NCBI RefSeq assembly: GCF_030848805.1 | Contig: NC_092362.1 | Coordinates: forward strand, 18,955,642 to 19,019,641 | DNA from: Temnothorax longispinosus | Taxonomy: Eukaryota > Arthropoda > Insecta > Hymenoptera > Formicidae | Direction of reading: 5' to 3' | DNA: 64,000 nt | Part shown: one piece after another, positions 38,801 to 50,158 of the stretch | How the letters are laid out: each line of letters opens with the position of its first letter | How positions within the stretch are numbered: the first letter of the stretch is position 1 | Position numbers and translations under genes: made by a program | Notes under the pieces: model-generated | What the model saw: only the letters and a program-made list of their open reading frames with translations | Told to the model about the DNA's origin: nothing | Database searches by the model: none

Positions 38801-40478
38801 CGGACAGCGTTGATTGCTGAAAAGAAAATAATTAATTAATATATATTTACAGTAATAACAAAGATCATACATCTATTCATTTGAAACGTGAACTGCAGTG
38901 GAAGGAATCTATTGTAAGTTTACAGGAGCTTATAAAACTTGAGCTTAATCTAGTGGAGAGAATTCATGAAAGCATAAATTGAAAGGGTAAATTGAAAATT
39001 CAAACCTCTGGACTGTTGCAACCTAGAGCTTTTCGAAACATTACTTTTATTATTATTTAACTCGCACGTGCTTTACGATTGTTAACGTTCGAATTCGATT
39101 CGAACTGCGTGAGACTACCGATCGCGATCGATATGTTACGTATACTGAAAACGCGACCCAATGGTAAACACGACATGTCAAGACATCGATAAGAATGCGC
39201 GAGACAGGAGTCACGAAAAAGGAGTCATAACACAGGAATGTAAATATTATTCTCGTGAGCACCTTTGGTTGAGCGGTATGCCTGAAAATGTAACGCAGCG
39301 TATCCTGCACCTACGGTACTCTAAAACAAAATCTCTCCCCTCCACCCCATTTCCTATTTCTTGAAAATCAAATAAAAATGAAATGCAGGTATAATTTAAT
39401 CGATTTTTAGTTAGATTGGACTGACCTACGCAAAACATACACGCGTTTTTACCTGTTTTTCAATCGCATTGCCGGCTTCCTGATCAAAATTATAACACGC
39501 TTTGCTGCTGTTCGCTCTTTGGCGGTCCGGGATGTTTGGAGCGGTTTCTGCCGAACTAGATGGTTGGTTGTAATATTGCGATACGTTTGCAGTGTATATA
39601 CTGGCTAATGAAGCGTCTTTCCTTTCCATATTTCTTGACACATTCGACACATTTCGTGGAACAAGCCGGTTTGGGCAAACTATTGGTATTGCATTAATAT
39701 GTACATTGTGGGGATTTTCTGTAGTAAGTCGTAATTTTGGCGGTGATAAAATAGGAACTGCTGATTTAGAATGCATTTCGATGTTTTGCGAGGATTGCTG
39801 GAAATTTGTTTCAAGTGTTAACTTAGCTGGTTGCAACACCGGCGCTACAGGACATGTAGTTTTATTGTCGGGAAGTGATTTAGATTTCTTTTTATCCTGC
39901 GCAATCGTGTGCATTAAATTATCCGCATTTTTATTTATGTCGTCAATCGTTTCATCACATTTAGCAGCGACGGGGTCCAGCTTTAACGACTTTAACGTTA
40001 CTTTTTTCAGCGGTATCGCGATTTGTTCAGCGATAAGGTTATTCGTATCATTTGAGACGGCCGCTTCTGGCACATTCTTTTTCATTTCCTCAATCTCCAT
40101 AGATTTCACATGCTGCTCTGTCTTTTCTACGGCTGTTTCTGTATTTACCTGATCTTTTTGTAGAGAAACATTGGAATTCTTTTTACATTCCACAATACAT
40201 ATATCATCCGAAGATTTTCGTTTTCGAAAATATTGAGGCGCTGGCCTTTCCGTCTGTAACAAGTCCTGCAATGCAAGATCCATACGATTTCTTGCAAATT
40301 TATTGTTGCAAAGCATTTGATAGATCAAACTGTGTTTGAATCTAGGTAGAAGTTTATGTATTTGTTCCATCTCCATTAATATTTCCTCGAAATCAGGCTC
40401 TACATTTTCAGGCTTTAGGAATCTATCGTCAGAATCTTTACTGCATCCCGGTCTTGGGCTCTCCGACAGTCTCTTCAT
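35801..40478 (-). CDS. RNF216: RNF216/TRIAD3-like RBR E3 ubiquitin ligase, copy A (N-terminally shortened)
   Basis: RBR-class E3 that receives ubiquitin on a RING2 cysteine before passing it to substrate. Exons (minus): 40478-39453, 38816-37734, 37364-37131, 37057-36681, 36378-36127, 36044-35801; phases close over 1071 codons. RING1 starts near residue 789 (CQCC, then CSTCEEGHIFCNSC), IBR contains CPFCHF and CKELNHIPLTC, and RING2 reads CYRCSRMFFKEEGCNKMTC with the likely catalytic Cys near 961. CUE-like helical repeats (IHKLLPRF, IYQML, LQDLL; LLTIFPDADPVYL) lie upstream. A block of about 107 codons in exon 2 is tandemly duplicated. Compared with copy B about 210 N-terminal residues, including a SUMO-interacting motif, are deleted, and an in-frame TAG precedes ATG 40478, which is therefore the first possible start. 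Final residues and stop are transposon-derived. Confidence 0.85.
37734..38816 (-). repeat. Exon with intragenic ~107-codon tandem duplication (copy A)
   Basis: Segments starting at Y-K-E-V-K-P-C-E-R near 38696 and again near 38375 are repeated with a 321-bp period. Each holds KEKHIEKSAEST, YIKKLCHDYTRDY and LFETLL. Copy B has only one unit in the same exon (46152-45394). The period is a multiple of three, so the frame is kept. Confidence 0.92.
39006..39041 (-). promoter_or_regulatory. Possible alternative first coding exon (RNF216 copy A)
   Basis: A short ATG-started frame (MFRKALGCNSPE) ends at a GAG|GT donor and would splice in phase to exon 38816-37734, giving a protein without the long first exon. 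The same stretch is kept in copy B (46340-46380). Preservation may only reflect recent duplication. Weak evidence. Confidence 0.25.
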
Positions 40479-40894
40479 CCTGGGAACAGTCTTCTAGAAG
40501 TTATGAAAACGAAGATGCGGGAACATTTTTCAAATCTGTAACATCTTTCAGGTTATGGAGAGTAAACATACTGTAATATAGAAAAGGAATAGCGTTAAAA
40601 AAAAAACAGATTTCAGGAAAACTGGAACACGAAAAGGCTACTAAAGACCCAAATTTACAGACAAGTTTACAGAAAGATGCGAGAAAGAAAATATAATTCG
40701 CCTAATGATTTACCTAATGAAATATGTTATTGACGTGTTTCGTTGACATTTGTTTATGGCTGCAACAGGCTTGTTTAATTTTACTCATATGCAAAAACAA
40801 CCAATTTCAAAACGTTACGATGAACTTTCCGTTTTCTCAACAGACCGAGTGGATCCCTATCTTATCGTTGGGAGCGTTGGGCGGCGCCATTATT

Positions 40895-41110
40895 GGTCGC
40901 GTTCAGCAGACCAAGCCGCTGCAAGCCGCTCAGTAGCAGTCAAACGTGATTGGCTCTTATGCTAGGTCTACAATGCGAGTCGTAAAGTCGTGAGTCATAA
41001 GAATTGACCAATCACAATCGAATTTGAGGAGAATAATCGACTGTGATTGGTCAATTCTTACGACTCACGACTTTACGACTCGCATTGTGTTGTGCCTGCT
41101 GAACGCGGCC
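40895..41110. mobile_element. Nested palindromic MITE at the copy A/B junction
   Basis: Outer ends ggtcgcgttcagcaga / tctgctgaacgcggcc-like enclose an inner palindrome (40971-41090) of the TCTACAATGCGAGTCG type with gaccaatcac/gtgattggtc centre. Copy B lacks the insertion at the equivalent site (49344-49352), so it entered copy A after duplication. ATT flanks both ends. Confidence 0.85.
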
Positions 41111-41816
41111 ATTGGGTCATTTACGTTTCGAAATTTTCGGCGGCAGTTCGGCTTGGGTGCAACGGACAAAATGTTAATTGGCAACTAATAACCTAATCGT
41201 GCGGTCATCAAATTTCACATATAAAGAAATTGCAACGATACTTCTATGTAAAATACGTTTCTTTTTTCTTAATTTGCATCATATATCTCATAATTTAATC
41301 AGCAAAGTGAATATTCAAGCAAAATCTTTCGGCGAAGTTTTATCAGAGTGTAAATGTTACTTTTTTGTTATAATTTATTCAATTCTGATCCTCGTGAATA
41401 GACGTTCGTGAAATGTTGCACAGACGTGCGTCGAATAAATATTTATCGAAAATATATCCTGTCTATAAAAATAAAAGAATATTGTGCATTTAAAACTCAA
41501 ACGCGCGTATATTTGTTACCGCAGATAATGTATATTACAGACATATATAACATTTGATTAATCAACGAGTTTTTATTATTGCTCCGCACCTTTAACGCTT
41601 TCTGCACATAAATTTACGCTTTGAACAAAAAATGTGGGAACGGTAAGAAAATTTAGAAAGTATTAAAAGCTAAAAGCAGCAGCACTCCGTTATAACTAAT
41701 AATTACTCTACACAATAGATAATCCATCAGCATGTAACTAAAAGAAGTAGAAGGGTTATATTATAAACTGTTTCTACAAAATAGGAACAAATATATTTTT
41801 CATATGTGAACTCATA

Positions 41817-42205
41817 AAAAATACGTTACAGTTTATCTTATCATATAAAAAACACTAAATTACGTTAAGTTAAAATATCAGTTGCTTATTGTATTTACGA
41901 TAACGTTTTATAGCTATAAATTAACGAATTAAAGGCGTGGTAACGATGTGAGTTATTTTATTTACGCCAGCTGAATACTAGAAATAATCAGAAATGACAT
42001 TCATCACGTTTATAAAAAAATACGTTGCAGTTTATCACATCATATAAAAAACACTAAACTACGTTAAAATATCAGTTGCTTATTGTTTAGGATAACGTTT
42101 TATAGCGTTTTATAAATTAAGGAATTGAAGGCGTAGTAACGTTGTAAGTTGTTATTTTATTTATATGCCAGCTGAATATTAGAAATATATTCAGAAATAA
42201 AGTTT
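41817..42205 (+). repeat. ~190-bp tandem repeat, two units (copy B)
   Basis: Counterpart of 34366-34960 with one unit fewer; units start near 41817 and 42007. Unequal exchange inside the array explains the difference. Confidence 0.9.
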
Positions 42206-42643
42206 ATCATGCTCGTTTAGTGCTTTCCTTCAATTTATTCCAACTCCATGCTTATTTTTTTCAAAATCAAAATTGTTCTCCACTGTCCAATTCCTCAATT
42301 TATATATTATAATACCTGCTTCTGTGTTTTGTACTTCCATTTTTATCATCATGTACATTACTGCATACGATTGGACAAGACTAGCAACTGTTTTGACTCA
42401 TCTACTACTATCTTAACTAGTTACTTGTATTGTATCGAGAATAGATTTGTAAACTGTATGTAGAAAAAATGCTCTAATAATATATGACAAAATATTAAAT
42501 GAAATTTTAGAACCAAACGAGTAAAGAATATATATGTTTTCGATATCGTAATTAATAGTAACGCAAAAGTTGTCATCCAAATGGATAGTGCACATTCCTC
42601 GCATTCCTATCGGGTACCTGAAAATAGTTTTCAAAACTTAATA

Positions 42644-43071
42644 TACAGGGTGTTTCGTGTTTCCCAAGTACAAAAATTGAGGGGAATATTCCGTGGCTTA
42701 TTTTAAGGAGAAAAGATCCTATAAACATATGCCCTAAAATGTTTCGTTTTTAAAACACAGGTTTCGAAGTTGTAAAAAAGAATATAAAAATTTCGAAAAT
42801 CTGGAAAACGTTTAAAAATGTTTTATTGGTACTGAAAATGGTTTTTAACGCCACATGTACACATACCAAATTTGAATAAAATTTCTTTAAACCTTTTTCC
42901 CGATTTTCGAAATTTTCATATTTTTTTTTTCACAACTTTGACACCCCCGTATTTTGAAAACAAAGAAGTTTAGGGGATGTTTAAAGGATTTTTTCTTCCT
43001 AAAATAAGCTACAAAATTTCCTTAATTTTGTGTACTTACTTAGCCCTTAGGCTTTAATTATACACCCTGTA
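42644..43071. mobile_element. Palindromic element with TACAGGGTGT ends (copy B, full length)
   Basis: The ends read tacagggtgtttcg and its complement tacaccctgta (43061-43071). The arms match over about 150 bp. No transposase. The family cannot be assigned from ends alone. Confidence 0.85.
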
Positions 43072-43340
43072 TAATTAAATATGCAATTTTAAAATATATG
43101 AAATATATACCATTAAAAATATCTTATTCACTAATGTGACTTAGAACATAAATATTATACGTATGTACATATACTTTTGATAAATTTGGAATTATTACAT
43201 TTTCCGAACTGTAGATAATGTGATAAATCTAGAAATAAATTGTAATTTACATTTGACAATTCGCCAAATATGTACAATTTTTGCTTCATGTTAAAAATTA
43301 TATTTTCTAGACATATAATATTCGTATTTTAAACCACTAA

Positions 43341-43479
43341 AGCCCGATTCCACCAACGTCGTTTAACTTGAACCTTAGCTTAACTCACCCTCCGTCTCTT
43401 TCCAAGGGGAACAGTTAGAAAGAGACAAAGAGTGAGTTAAGCTAAGGTTCAAGTTAAGCGACGTTGGTGTAACCAGGCC
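43341..43479. mobile_element. PIF/Harbinger-like MITE supplying the RNF216 stop codon
   Basis: A 139-bp palindrome with TAA on both sides (43338-43340, 43480-43482). The right end (GGCCTGGTTACACCAACGTC on minus) overlaps the last 26 coding bases of RNF216 copy B (43454-43479), encoding PGYTNVA and TAA. The arms match over about 60 bp. In copy A only the coding arm remains (35801-35826 plus a few bases). Confidence 0.9.
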
Positions 43480-46400
43480 TAAATGCGTATTTATTTCGAT
43501 ATGCAGATTGTATATATACCACTGGATTTGGAATATCATCATGAGGTCCTCTGCTTTTAGGCGGTAACTTTGGTAAAAGTGCATCAACATTTATATCGAT
43601 TTTAGGATCTTTCTCTTTAATCTGCTTTACAGTTTCCTTACAAACTTTGATTACAGACTCGGCATTCATACGACGATCATCACTCCATAACGGACAACTA
43701 ATAAAAAAAAAAAAAAAAGGGTAAAGTAAAATGATGTCGACTCGATTGCACAATGTCAAATTGCATATTATCAAAACTCACAGATTCGAGCGTTCTGCTC
43801 CTTGACCTTGAAAATGCTTATAATCAGTTACTGGTTTGTCGCAGATGTAACACATCTGAGCACCACATACACAAGTCATTTTGTTACAGCCTTCTTCCTT
43901 GAAAAACATTCGGCTGCAACGATAGCATTTTCGTACCAGAGCTTCAGTCATTTTTTCTTCCAAGAATTTACGTGCAGACTCTGTTTTCTTTTCGTTGCAT
44001 TTCAGAGGAATGTGATTAAGTTCTTTGCATAATCTAATACCAAAACAATTTATTAGTAATGTGCAGTCACGTGTTTACTTCTAAATATCTTTTCCGAGTT
44101 CTGAACCATCAGTATTTTGAAATGCATATTATAATATGGAAAACAAAATGTTTCTTCGCAAATTTATGTTAAAACAAAAACAATATTCTGTGAAATAAGT
44201 ATTTGATACATTCTGAACTGTTCTGAAACTTACAATCTTCATCGACACTTAAATTCAGTCAGACACAGAATTTGATAACAGTGAAAAGCGATGATAACAT
44301 TAAAATTATAGTAGTAACGTCAGGATTACACTTACCGACAAGATTCTTTCATACATTCCGGATTAAGGCATTTGAAAATCTTATCTTCCGGTGGCGGTAT
44401 AGATGCAAAATGACAAAATGGACATGACACTAAGCCTTCGACTCCGGCGGCTATTACCTCCGCCTCTTGCCGCTTGCAAAGCAGGATACTGAATTTAGTT
44501 GGCGGTAATACTCGCTGAAGTACAGATATAGGAAATTCACATCCGCACTTTAACAAGCAATCCACACGTGTATTGCCATCTCCCAGTACCACATCGGTAC
44601 TCCGTACTATACACGAGTTGCAAAATATATGACCCTCCTCGCACGTGGAACACTTTGATGGCATACATTCGTTATCGTAACAACACTGACATTCGAACAG
44701 CTGACCTTTTGCCTGACAGAAAAAAATTAGTAAAAAATAATGATCTAATACAAAATAGTGATTTCTATTTTAGAACATTTTGTACCTTAAGCTCATTAAA
44801 TTCTTGCTCTTCTTTTGCTTTCATTTCGTCCAGATATTTTCTAAGTTCTGCTTTATGTTGTATAAAAGCACATTCTTGAAGGAACGGTATATTTTCTGTT
44901 AGAACCATCTTGTTACTTTGCCGTTTAGTTTTCATATCGGGATTTAGAGCTTCCAGGGCCTTCGCAGTTAAACTCAAATTATTCGTATATTTACTGTATG
45001 CTTTCACCAATGTATTTACCTGCAAAGCATATTTAAATGTACATTATTTAATATCGAGATATTGAACAGCTTAATGATAAAACAGTAATATTAAGCAAAA
45101 GATTCGGGTACGTTTTCCTACTATTTTATACATATTATAAAAGATTTTAAGTGGAAAAATATTATAATTTCATTGCGACAAAGATAAGTAACCAAAATCA
45201 TAAATATAAATAAATCCAAGGTAATACATCATGCTAAGTTTCGTACAGAACGGAAATACAATAATAATAAACTTGAAAAATTTAATCCGTGATACTGTGA
45301 TCCAATAACAATGAAAAATCCATAATGAAGAATTAAAATTAATTAAGCACTTAAAAGAATATTTTAATGTGTATCTTAAAATAAGCTGATTACCCTCAAT
45401 TTACTGAAATAATATTTAAGAAAATCTATTGCGTGCGGATTAAATTGGCAATTCCTCTTGTCGTTTTCAAAGTATGAAAATGGATCTGGAAATATTTCTA
45501 AGAACTGTTGCACTTTGAAATCCGTCGTATACTGCTTCTGCTGTTCTGTAATCTTTTTCTTAGCCAGATATTGTGTCCTTGTTGGATAATCCGGATTTTC
45601 AATTTTCGACTGAACAAATTCTTTAATCCGTTCGTGATTTCCATGAAGTTCCTCAGCAATTTTTCTTAAATATACAGGATCTGCGTCGGGGAATATCGTC
45701 AATAAATCAGCATACTGCTCATTCATATCATAAGATGGGTCGGGTTCTTCTTTCGGAGCTGGAAATGGCTTGAGTATTTTCAGATTCTCTTGGCCACAAT
45801 TGAGCAACGTGTCAACTAAATGCTCGAATAATCATGCCTCATTTAGTGAATGTTCATAATCTCTAGTATAATCATGGCATAACTTTTTAATATAAGGAGT
45901 TTTTACACTTGGAAACATGGGTATTAATTTGACGTATAATGCATTAGCTTTTTCATTCAATATTATGTTTGTACTCTCAGCACTTTTTTCTATATGTTTC
46001 TCCTTGCGTTCACATGGTTTTACTTCTTTATAATCAGCATCTTTTGATGCATCTTTCTGCTGTACTCCATGATCCGTTACGCTTGGAATTCTATCTAATG
46101 CTTCACTGTGTGAAGCTACAGTATATCCATAATTTACGGGCAGCATTGATTGCTGAAAAGAAAATAATTAATTAATATATATTTACAGTAATAATAAAGA
46201 TTATACATCTATTCATTTGAAACGTGAACTGCAGTGGAAGAAATCTATTGTAAGTTTACAGGAGCTTATAAAACTTGAGCTTAATCTAGTGGAGAGAATT
46301 CATGAAAGCATAAATTGAAAGGGTAAATTGAAAATTCAAACCTCTGGACTGTTGCAACCTAGAGCTTTTCGAAACATTACTTTTATTATTATTTAACTCG

Positions 46401-48909
46401 CACGTGCTTTACGATTGTTAACCTTCGAATTCGATTCGAACTGCGTGAGACTACCGATCGCGATCGATATGTTACGTATACTGAAAACGCGACCCAATGG
46501 TAAACACGACATGTCAAGACATCGATAAGAATGTGCGAGACAGGAGTCACAAAAAAGGAGTCATAACACAGGAATGTAAATATTATTCTCGTGAGCACCT
46601 TTGGTTGAGCGGTATGCCTGAAAATGTAACGCAGCGTATCCTGCACCTACGGTACTCTGAAACAAAATCTCTCCCCTCCACCCCATTTCCTATTTCTTGA
46701 AAATCAAATAAAAATGAAATGCAGGCATATAAATATTATTGTTTTTTAGGTAGATTGGACTAACCTACGCAAAACATACACGCGTTTTTACCTGTTTTTC
46801 AATCGCATCGCCCGCTTCCTGATCAAAATTATAACACGCTTTGCTGCTGTTCGCTCTTTGGCGGTCCGGGATGTTTGGAGCGGTTTCTGCCGAACTAGAT
46901 GGTTGGTTGTAATATTGCGATACGTTTGCAGTGTATATACTGGCTAATGGAGCGTCTTTCCTTTCCATATTTCTTGACACATTCGACACGTTTCGTGGAA
47001 CAAGCCGGTTTGGGTAAACTATTATAGGAGGTTGAAGAACGTGGCTAGAATGGCTAGATCGAGATGCTTCTTTGTTACTTGATGACGTGTCCGGTAACCT
47101 TATGATCGGAGATGAATTTGCACTTGGATCAAGATTTGCATTGTGTCTATGTCTGTAGTGATTCATTTGCATTGCACTTTTAGGTGCTAGTATAGGACTT
47201 GGTATTGCATTAATATGTACATTGTAGGGATTTTCTGTAGCAAGTCGTAATTTTGGCGGTGATAAAATAGGAACTGCTGATTTAGAATGCATTTCAATGT
47301 TTTGCGAGGATTGCTGGAAATTTGTTTCAAGTGTTAACTTAGCTGGTTGCAACACCGGCGCTACAGGACATGTAGTTTTATTGTCGGGAAGTGATTTAGA
47401 TTTCTTTTTATCCTGCGCAATCGTGTGCATTAAATTATCTACATCTTTATTTATATCGTCAATTGTTTCAACACATTTAGCAGCGGGGGGGGCCAGCTTT
47501 AACGACTTTAACGTTACTTTTTTCAGCGGTATCGCGATTGGTTCAGCGATATTGTTATTCGTATTACTCGTGACACCTTCTAGCCGTTCTAGCAGATTCT
47601 TTCTCATTTCCTCATACTCATACCCACGTATCGACATAAATCGATTTTCTAATTTTTTGATATTAAATACTTCTTTCAGCGGTATCGCGATTGGTTCAGC
47701 GATAAGGTTATTCGTATCATTTGAGACGGCCGCTTCTGGCACATTCTTTTTCATTTCCTCAATCTTACGCGTAAACGGCGCAAATGAATTTTCTAATTTT
47801 TCGACATTAAATACTTTTTTCAGCGGTACCGCGATTGGTCCACCGCTAAGGTTAGGCACATTCTTTTTCATTTCCTCAATCTCATCCGTTGACGCAGATT
47901 GATGTTGTAATTTTTCAACATTTTCAACCACCATAGATTTCACATGCTGCTCTGTCTTTTCTACGGCTGTTTCTGTATTTACCTGATCTTTTTGTAGAGA
48001 AACATTGGAATTCTTTTTACATTCCACAATACATATCTCATCCGAAGATTTTCGTTTTCGAAAATATTGAGGCGCTGGCCTTTCCGTCGGTAACAAGTCC
48101 CACAACGTAAGCTCCGTACGATTTCTCGCTAATTGATTGTTGCTAAGCATTCTATAGATCAATTTGTAACTAAATCTGGGTAAAAGTACTTGTATTAGTT
48201 TCGCATCCTTCACCAATTCATCCGAATTAGAGGAGTCATCTGCAGGCTTTAGGAATCTATCGTCAGAATCTTTACTGCATCCCGGTCTTGGGCTCTCCGA
48301 CAGTCTCTTCATCCTGAGAACAGTCTTCGTGTACGTAACATCATTATTATTTTCCTCAACTTCTGCTATAGCTCCATCTTGGACCTTATTGCTAACCGAT
48401 GTAGCCTGTCTATCGCTGCTACTAGCTACAGCTGGAACTTGATCCTGCAAATTTACCGACGGTTCAACAAAAATCTCACCTGGCAGAGGTGAAAAAGGGC
48501 TCGAAGTTGCAGTATCATCGGCTACTGCTTTCACAGTATCAATAATTGAAACATCATTCAAATCTGATGTAGAGGAATAATAATAATCTCTGTCGTCATC
48601 AGAATCTGATGGAACATTAATTACTTCGGCACTTGTGTTTTCCATGGAAGAATTCGGCGTTTCATATTTAGAAACTTCATCAGAAACCTTATTGTGACGT
48701 GTCTCAGGTTGAACTTCCATGGAGGGGGACGGTGCTGGGTTATCCGTAGAATTTTCGGTATAGTCAAAGTCTTCGTCCATGAGAGTGCCCAAGTTCTCCA
48801 GCAACCCGTATATCACGGCACCGACGGCATCCTGCTGATCCTGTTCTCTCGTCGTCAAATTTTCTTGTAGCCTTTCACTATCTTCTTCGCTAATGCTCTG
48901 CTCGTACAT
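43454..48909 (-). pseudogene. RNF216: RNF216/TRIAD3-like RBR E3 ligase, copy B (full N-terminus, internal stop)
   Basis: Exons (minus): 48909-46792, 46152-45394, 45025-44768 region (acceptor 45019, donor 44786), 44712-44336, 44033-43782, 43697-43454. ATG 48909 is the first in frame after an acceptor at 48939, so a 5' UTR intron is likely. The N-terminus has a SUMO-interacting motif (VINVPSDSDDD, residues 96-106) and a second candidate (VSIID). Three 45-residue repeats (EEMKKN...IAEPIAIPLK) stand where copy A has one. CUE-like segments follow. At 45834-45832 an AGA codon has become TGA (about codon 813), while both sides stay in frame. The RBR exons downstream are intact, with all cysteines, including KMTC in RING2. 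Either a very young pseudogene, a truncated regulator keeping SIM and CUE-like parts, or a sequence error. Confidence 0.75.
45832..45834 (-). other. In-frame TGA in RNF216 copy B
   Basis: Reading GAG GCA TGA TTA TTC; the paralogous positions in copy A read GAG GCA AGA TTA TTC and GAG GGA TTA TTC. One A-to-T change explains it. The following codons (FEHLVDTLL) remain family-like. Confidence 0.9.
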
Positions 48910-49407
48910 AATTTCGCCGTTCACACGTTCGAAATTTCCTGTAAAATTAACGAACAATAAAAGTTATGAAAACGAAGATGCGGAAACATTTTTCAAATCT
49001 GTAACGTCTTTCAGGTTATGGAGAGTAAACATACAGTAATATAGAAAAGGAAAAAATAACGTAAAAACAAAAAAAAAACAGACTTCAGGAAAACAGGAAC
49101 ACGTGTCATGAAAAGGCTACTAAAGACGCAAATTTACAGAAAGATGCGAGAAAGAAAATATAATTTGCCCATAATGATTTACCTAATGAAATATCTTATT
49201 GACGTGTTTTGTTGACATTTGTTTACGGCTGCAACAGGCTCGTTTCATTTTACTCATATGCAAAAACAACCAATTTCAGAACGTACGATGAACTTTCCGT
49301 TTTCTCAACAGACCGAGTGAACCCCTATCTTATCGTCGGAAACTTGGGTGGGCGCCATTGGCTCATTTACGTTTCGGAATTTTCGGATTGTTTCGGCAGT
49401 TCGGCTT

Positions 49408-49622
49408 TGTTCGGCTTGCAAGCAAAACAGGATAGGACAGAGGAGAAGAAAGAAGAAGAAGCTATGGGTTGCGGGGGAGCGTGCGCGCCTGCTGGAAGTG
49501 GGATAACTTGATTGGCTGCGCCATGTTGAAAATAACGAGAATTTTTGGCAACAAAAAACGCAACAAGACGTACATATGTATGTACATACATACATACATA
49601 TACATACGCTAAAGGACGGCGC
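49408..49622. other. RNF216 copy B upstream / edge of duplication
   Basis: Short non-coding stretch with a GC-rich purine tract (about 49425-49500) and a (TACA)n microsatellite at 49570-49607. The promoter of copy B probably lies just before it, around 49200-49350, where the sequence is conserved with copy A (40730-40890). Confidence 0.45.
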
Positions 49623-50155
49623 TAATTTGACTGTATTTGCTCAATAATTAAGGCCATTGCACGTAACAAAGTTTTTAATCGTAATCGTCATGCTGGGTCT
49701 ACAATGCGAGTCGCAAAGTCGTGAGTCGCAAGAATTGACCAATCATAGTCGAATTTGAGGAGAATAATCGACTGTGATTGGTCAATTCTTACGACTCACG
49801 ACTTTACGACTCGCATTGTAGACCTAGCATAAGGCCGTAAGAAAATAGACCAATCACACTCGATTATTCTTCGAGCGCGAAGAGAATAATCGACTGTGAC
49901 TGGTTTATTTTCTTACGGTCTTATGCGAGGTCTACAATGCTAGTCGCAAAGTCGTGAGTCGCAAGAATTGACCAATCACAGTCGAATTTGAGGAGAATAA
50001 TCGACTGTGATTGGTCAATTCTTGCGACTCACGACTTTGCGACTCGCATTGTAGACCCAGCATTACGATTATGGCTAAAACTTTGTTACGTGCAATGGCC
50101 TTAATTATTGAGCAAATACAAGTAACGCTCGCGTAAACGTTAGTAACAGTCAAAT
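49623..50155. mobile_element. Nested array of three palindromic MITEs inside a larger inverted repeat
   Basis: Outer arms (taatttgactg, tatttgctcaataattaagg, cattgcacgtaacaaag and complements) enclose three back-to-back palindromes: 49690-49830, 49831-49924 and 49925-50062. The first and third share GGTCTACAATGCGAGTCG ends; the middle one ends in AAGGCCGTAAGAAAAT. All three share an inner gaccaatcac...gtgattggtc-like core. The right outer arm carries a small insertion (about 50121-50145). Confidence 0.9.
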
Positions 50156-50158
50156 TAC

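Larger units (their letters stand above)
33698..41154. repeat. Segmental duplication, copy A (~7.5 kb)
   Basis: Copy A runs from caacggacaaaatg at 33698 to cggcagttcggctt near 41154. It is followed directly by copy B in the same orientation. The unit holds a complete RNF216-like gene plus about 2 kb beyond its 3' end. Divergence is a few percent in alignable parts. Copy A lacks about 630 bp of the first coding exon and about 400 bp beyond the stop codon. It has an extra palindromic insertion (40895-41110) and one extra 195-bp tandem unit. Confidence 0.93.
41160..49407. repeat. Segmental duplication, copy B (~8.2 kb)
   Basis: Copy B starts at caacggacaaaatg (41160) and ends at cggctt near 49407. 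It is head-to-tail with copy A. The longer size reflects the retained N-terminal coding segment, three instead of one internal 45-residue repeats, and the full-length MITE at 43341-43479. Confidence 0.93.

Noticed and set aside
39053..39310. 85-codon minus-strand frame conserved in both duplicates (also 46389-46646)
   Set aside because: Conservation only reflects the recent duplication; it lies in an intron and has no motif or splice support.
39592..40152. 186-codon plus-strand frame antisense to RNF216 copy A (and 47297-47902 in copy B)
   Set aside because: It is the antisense of the well-supported first coding exon and shows only composition-driven Ser/Phe/Ile content.
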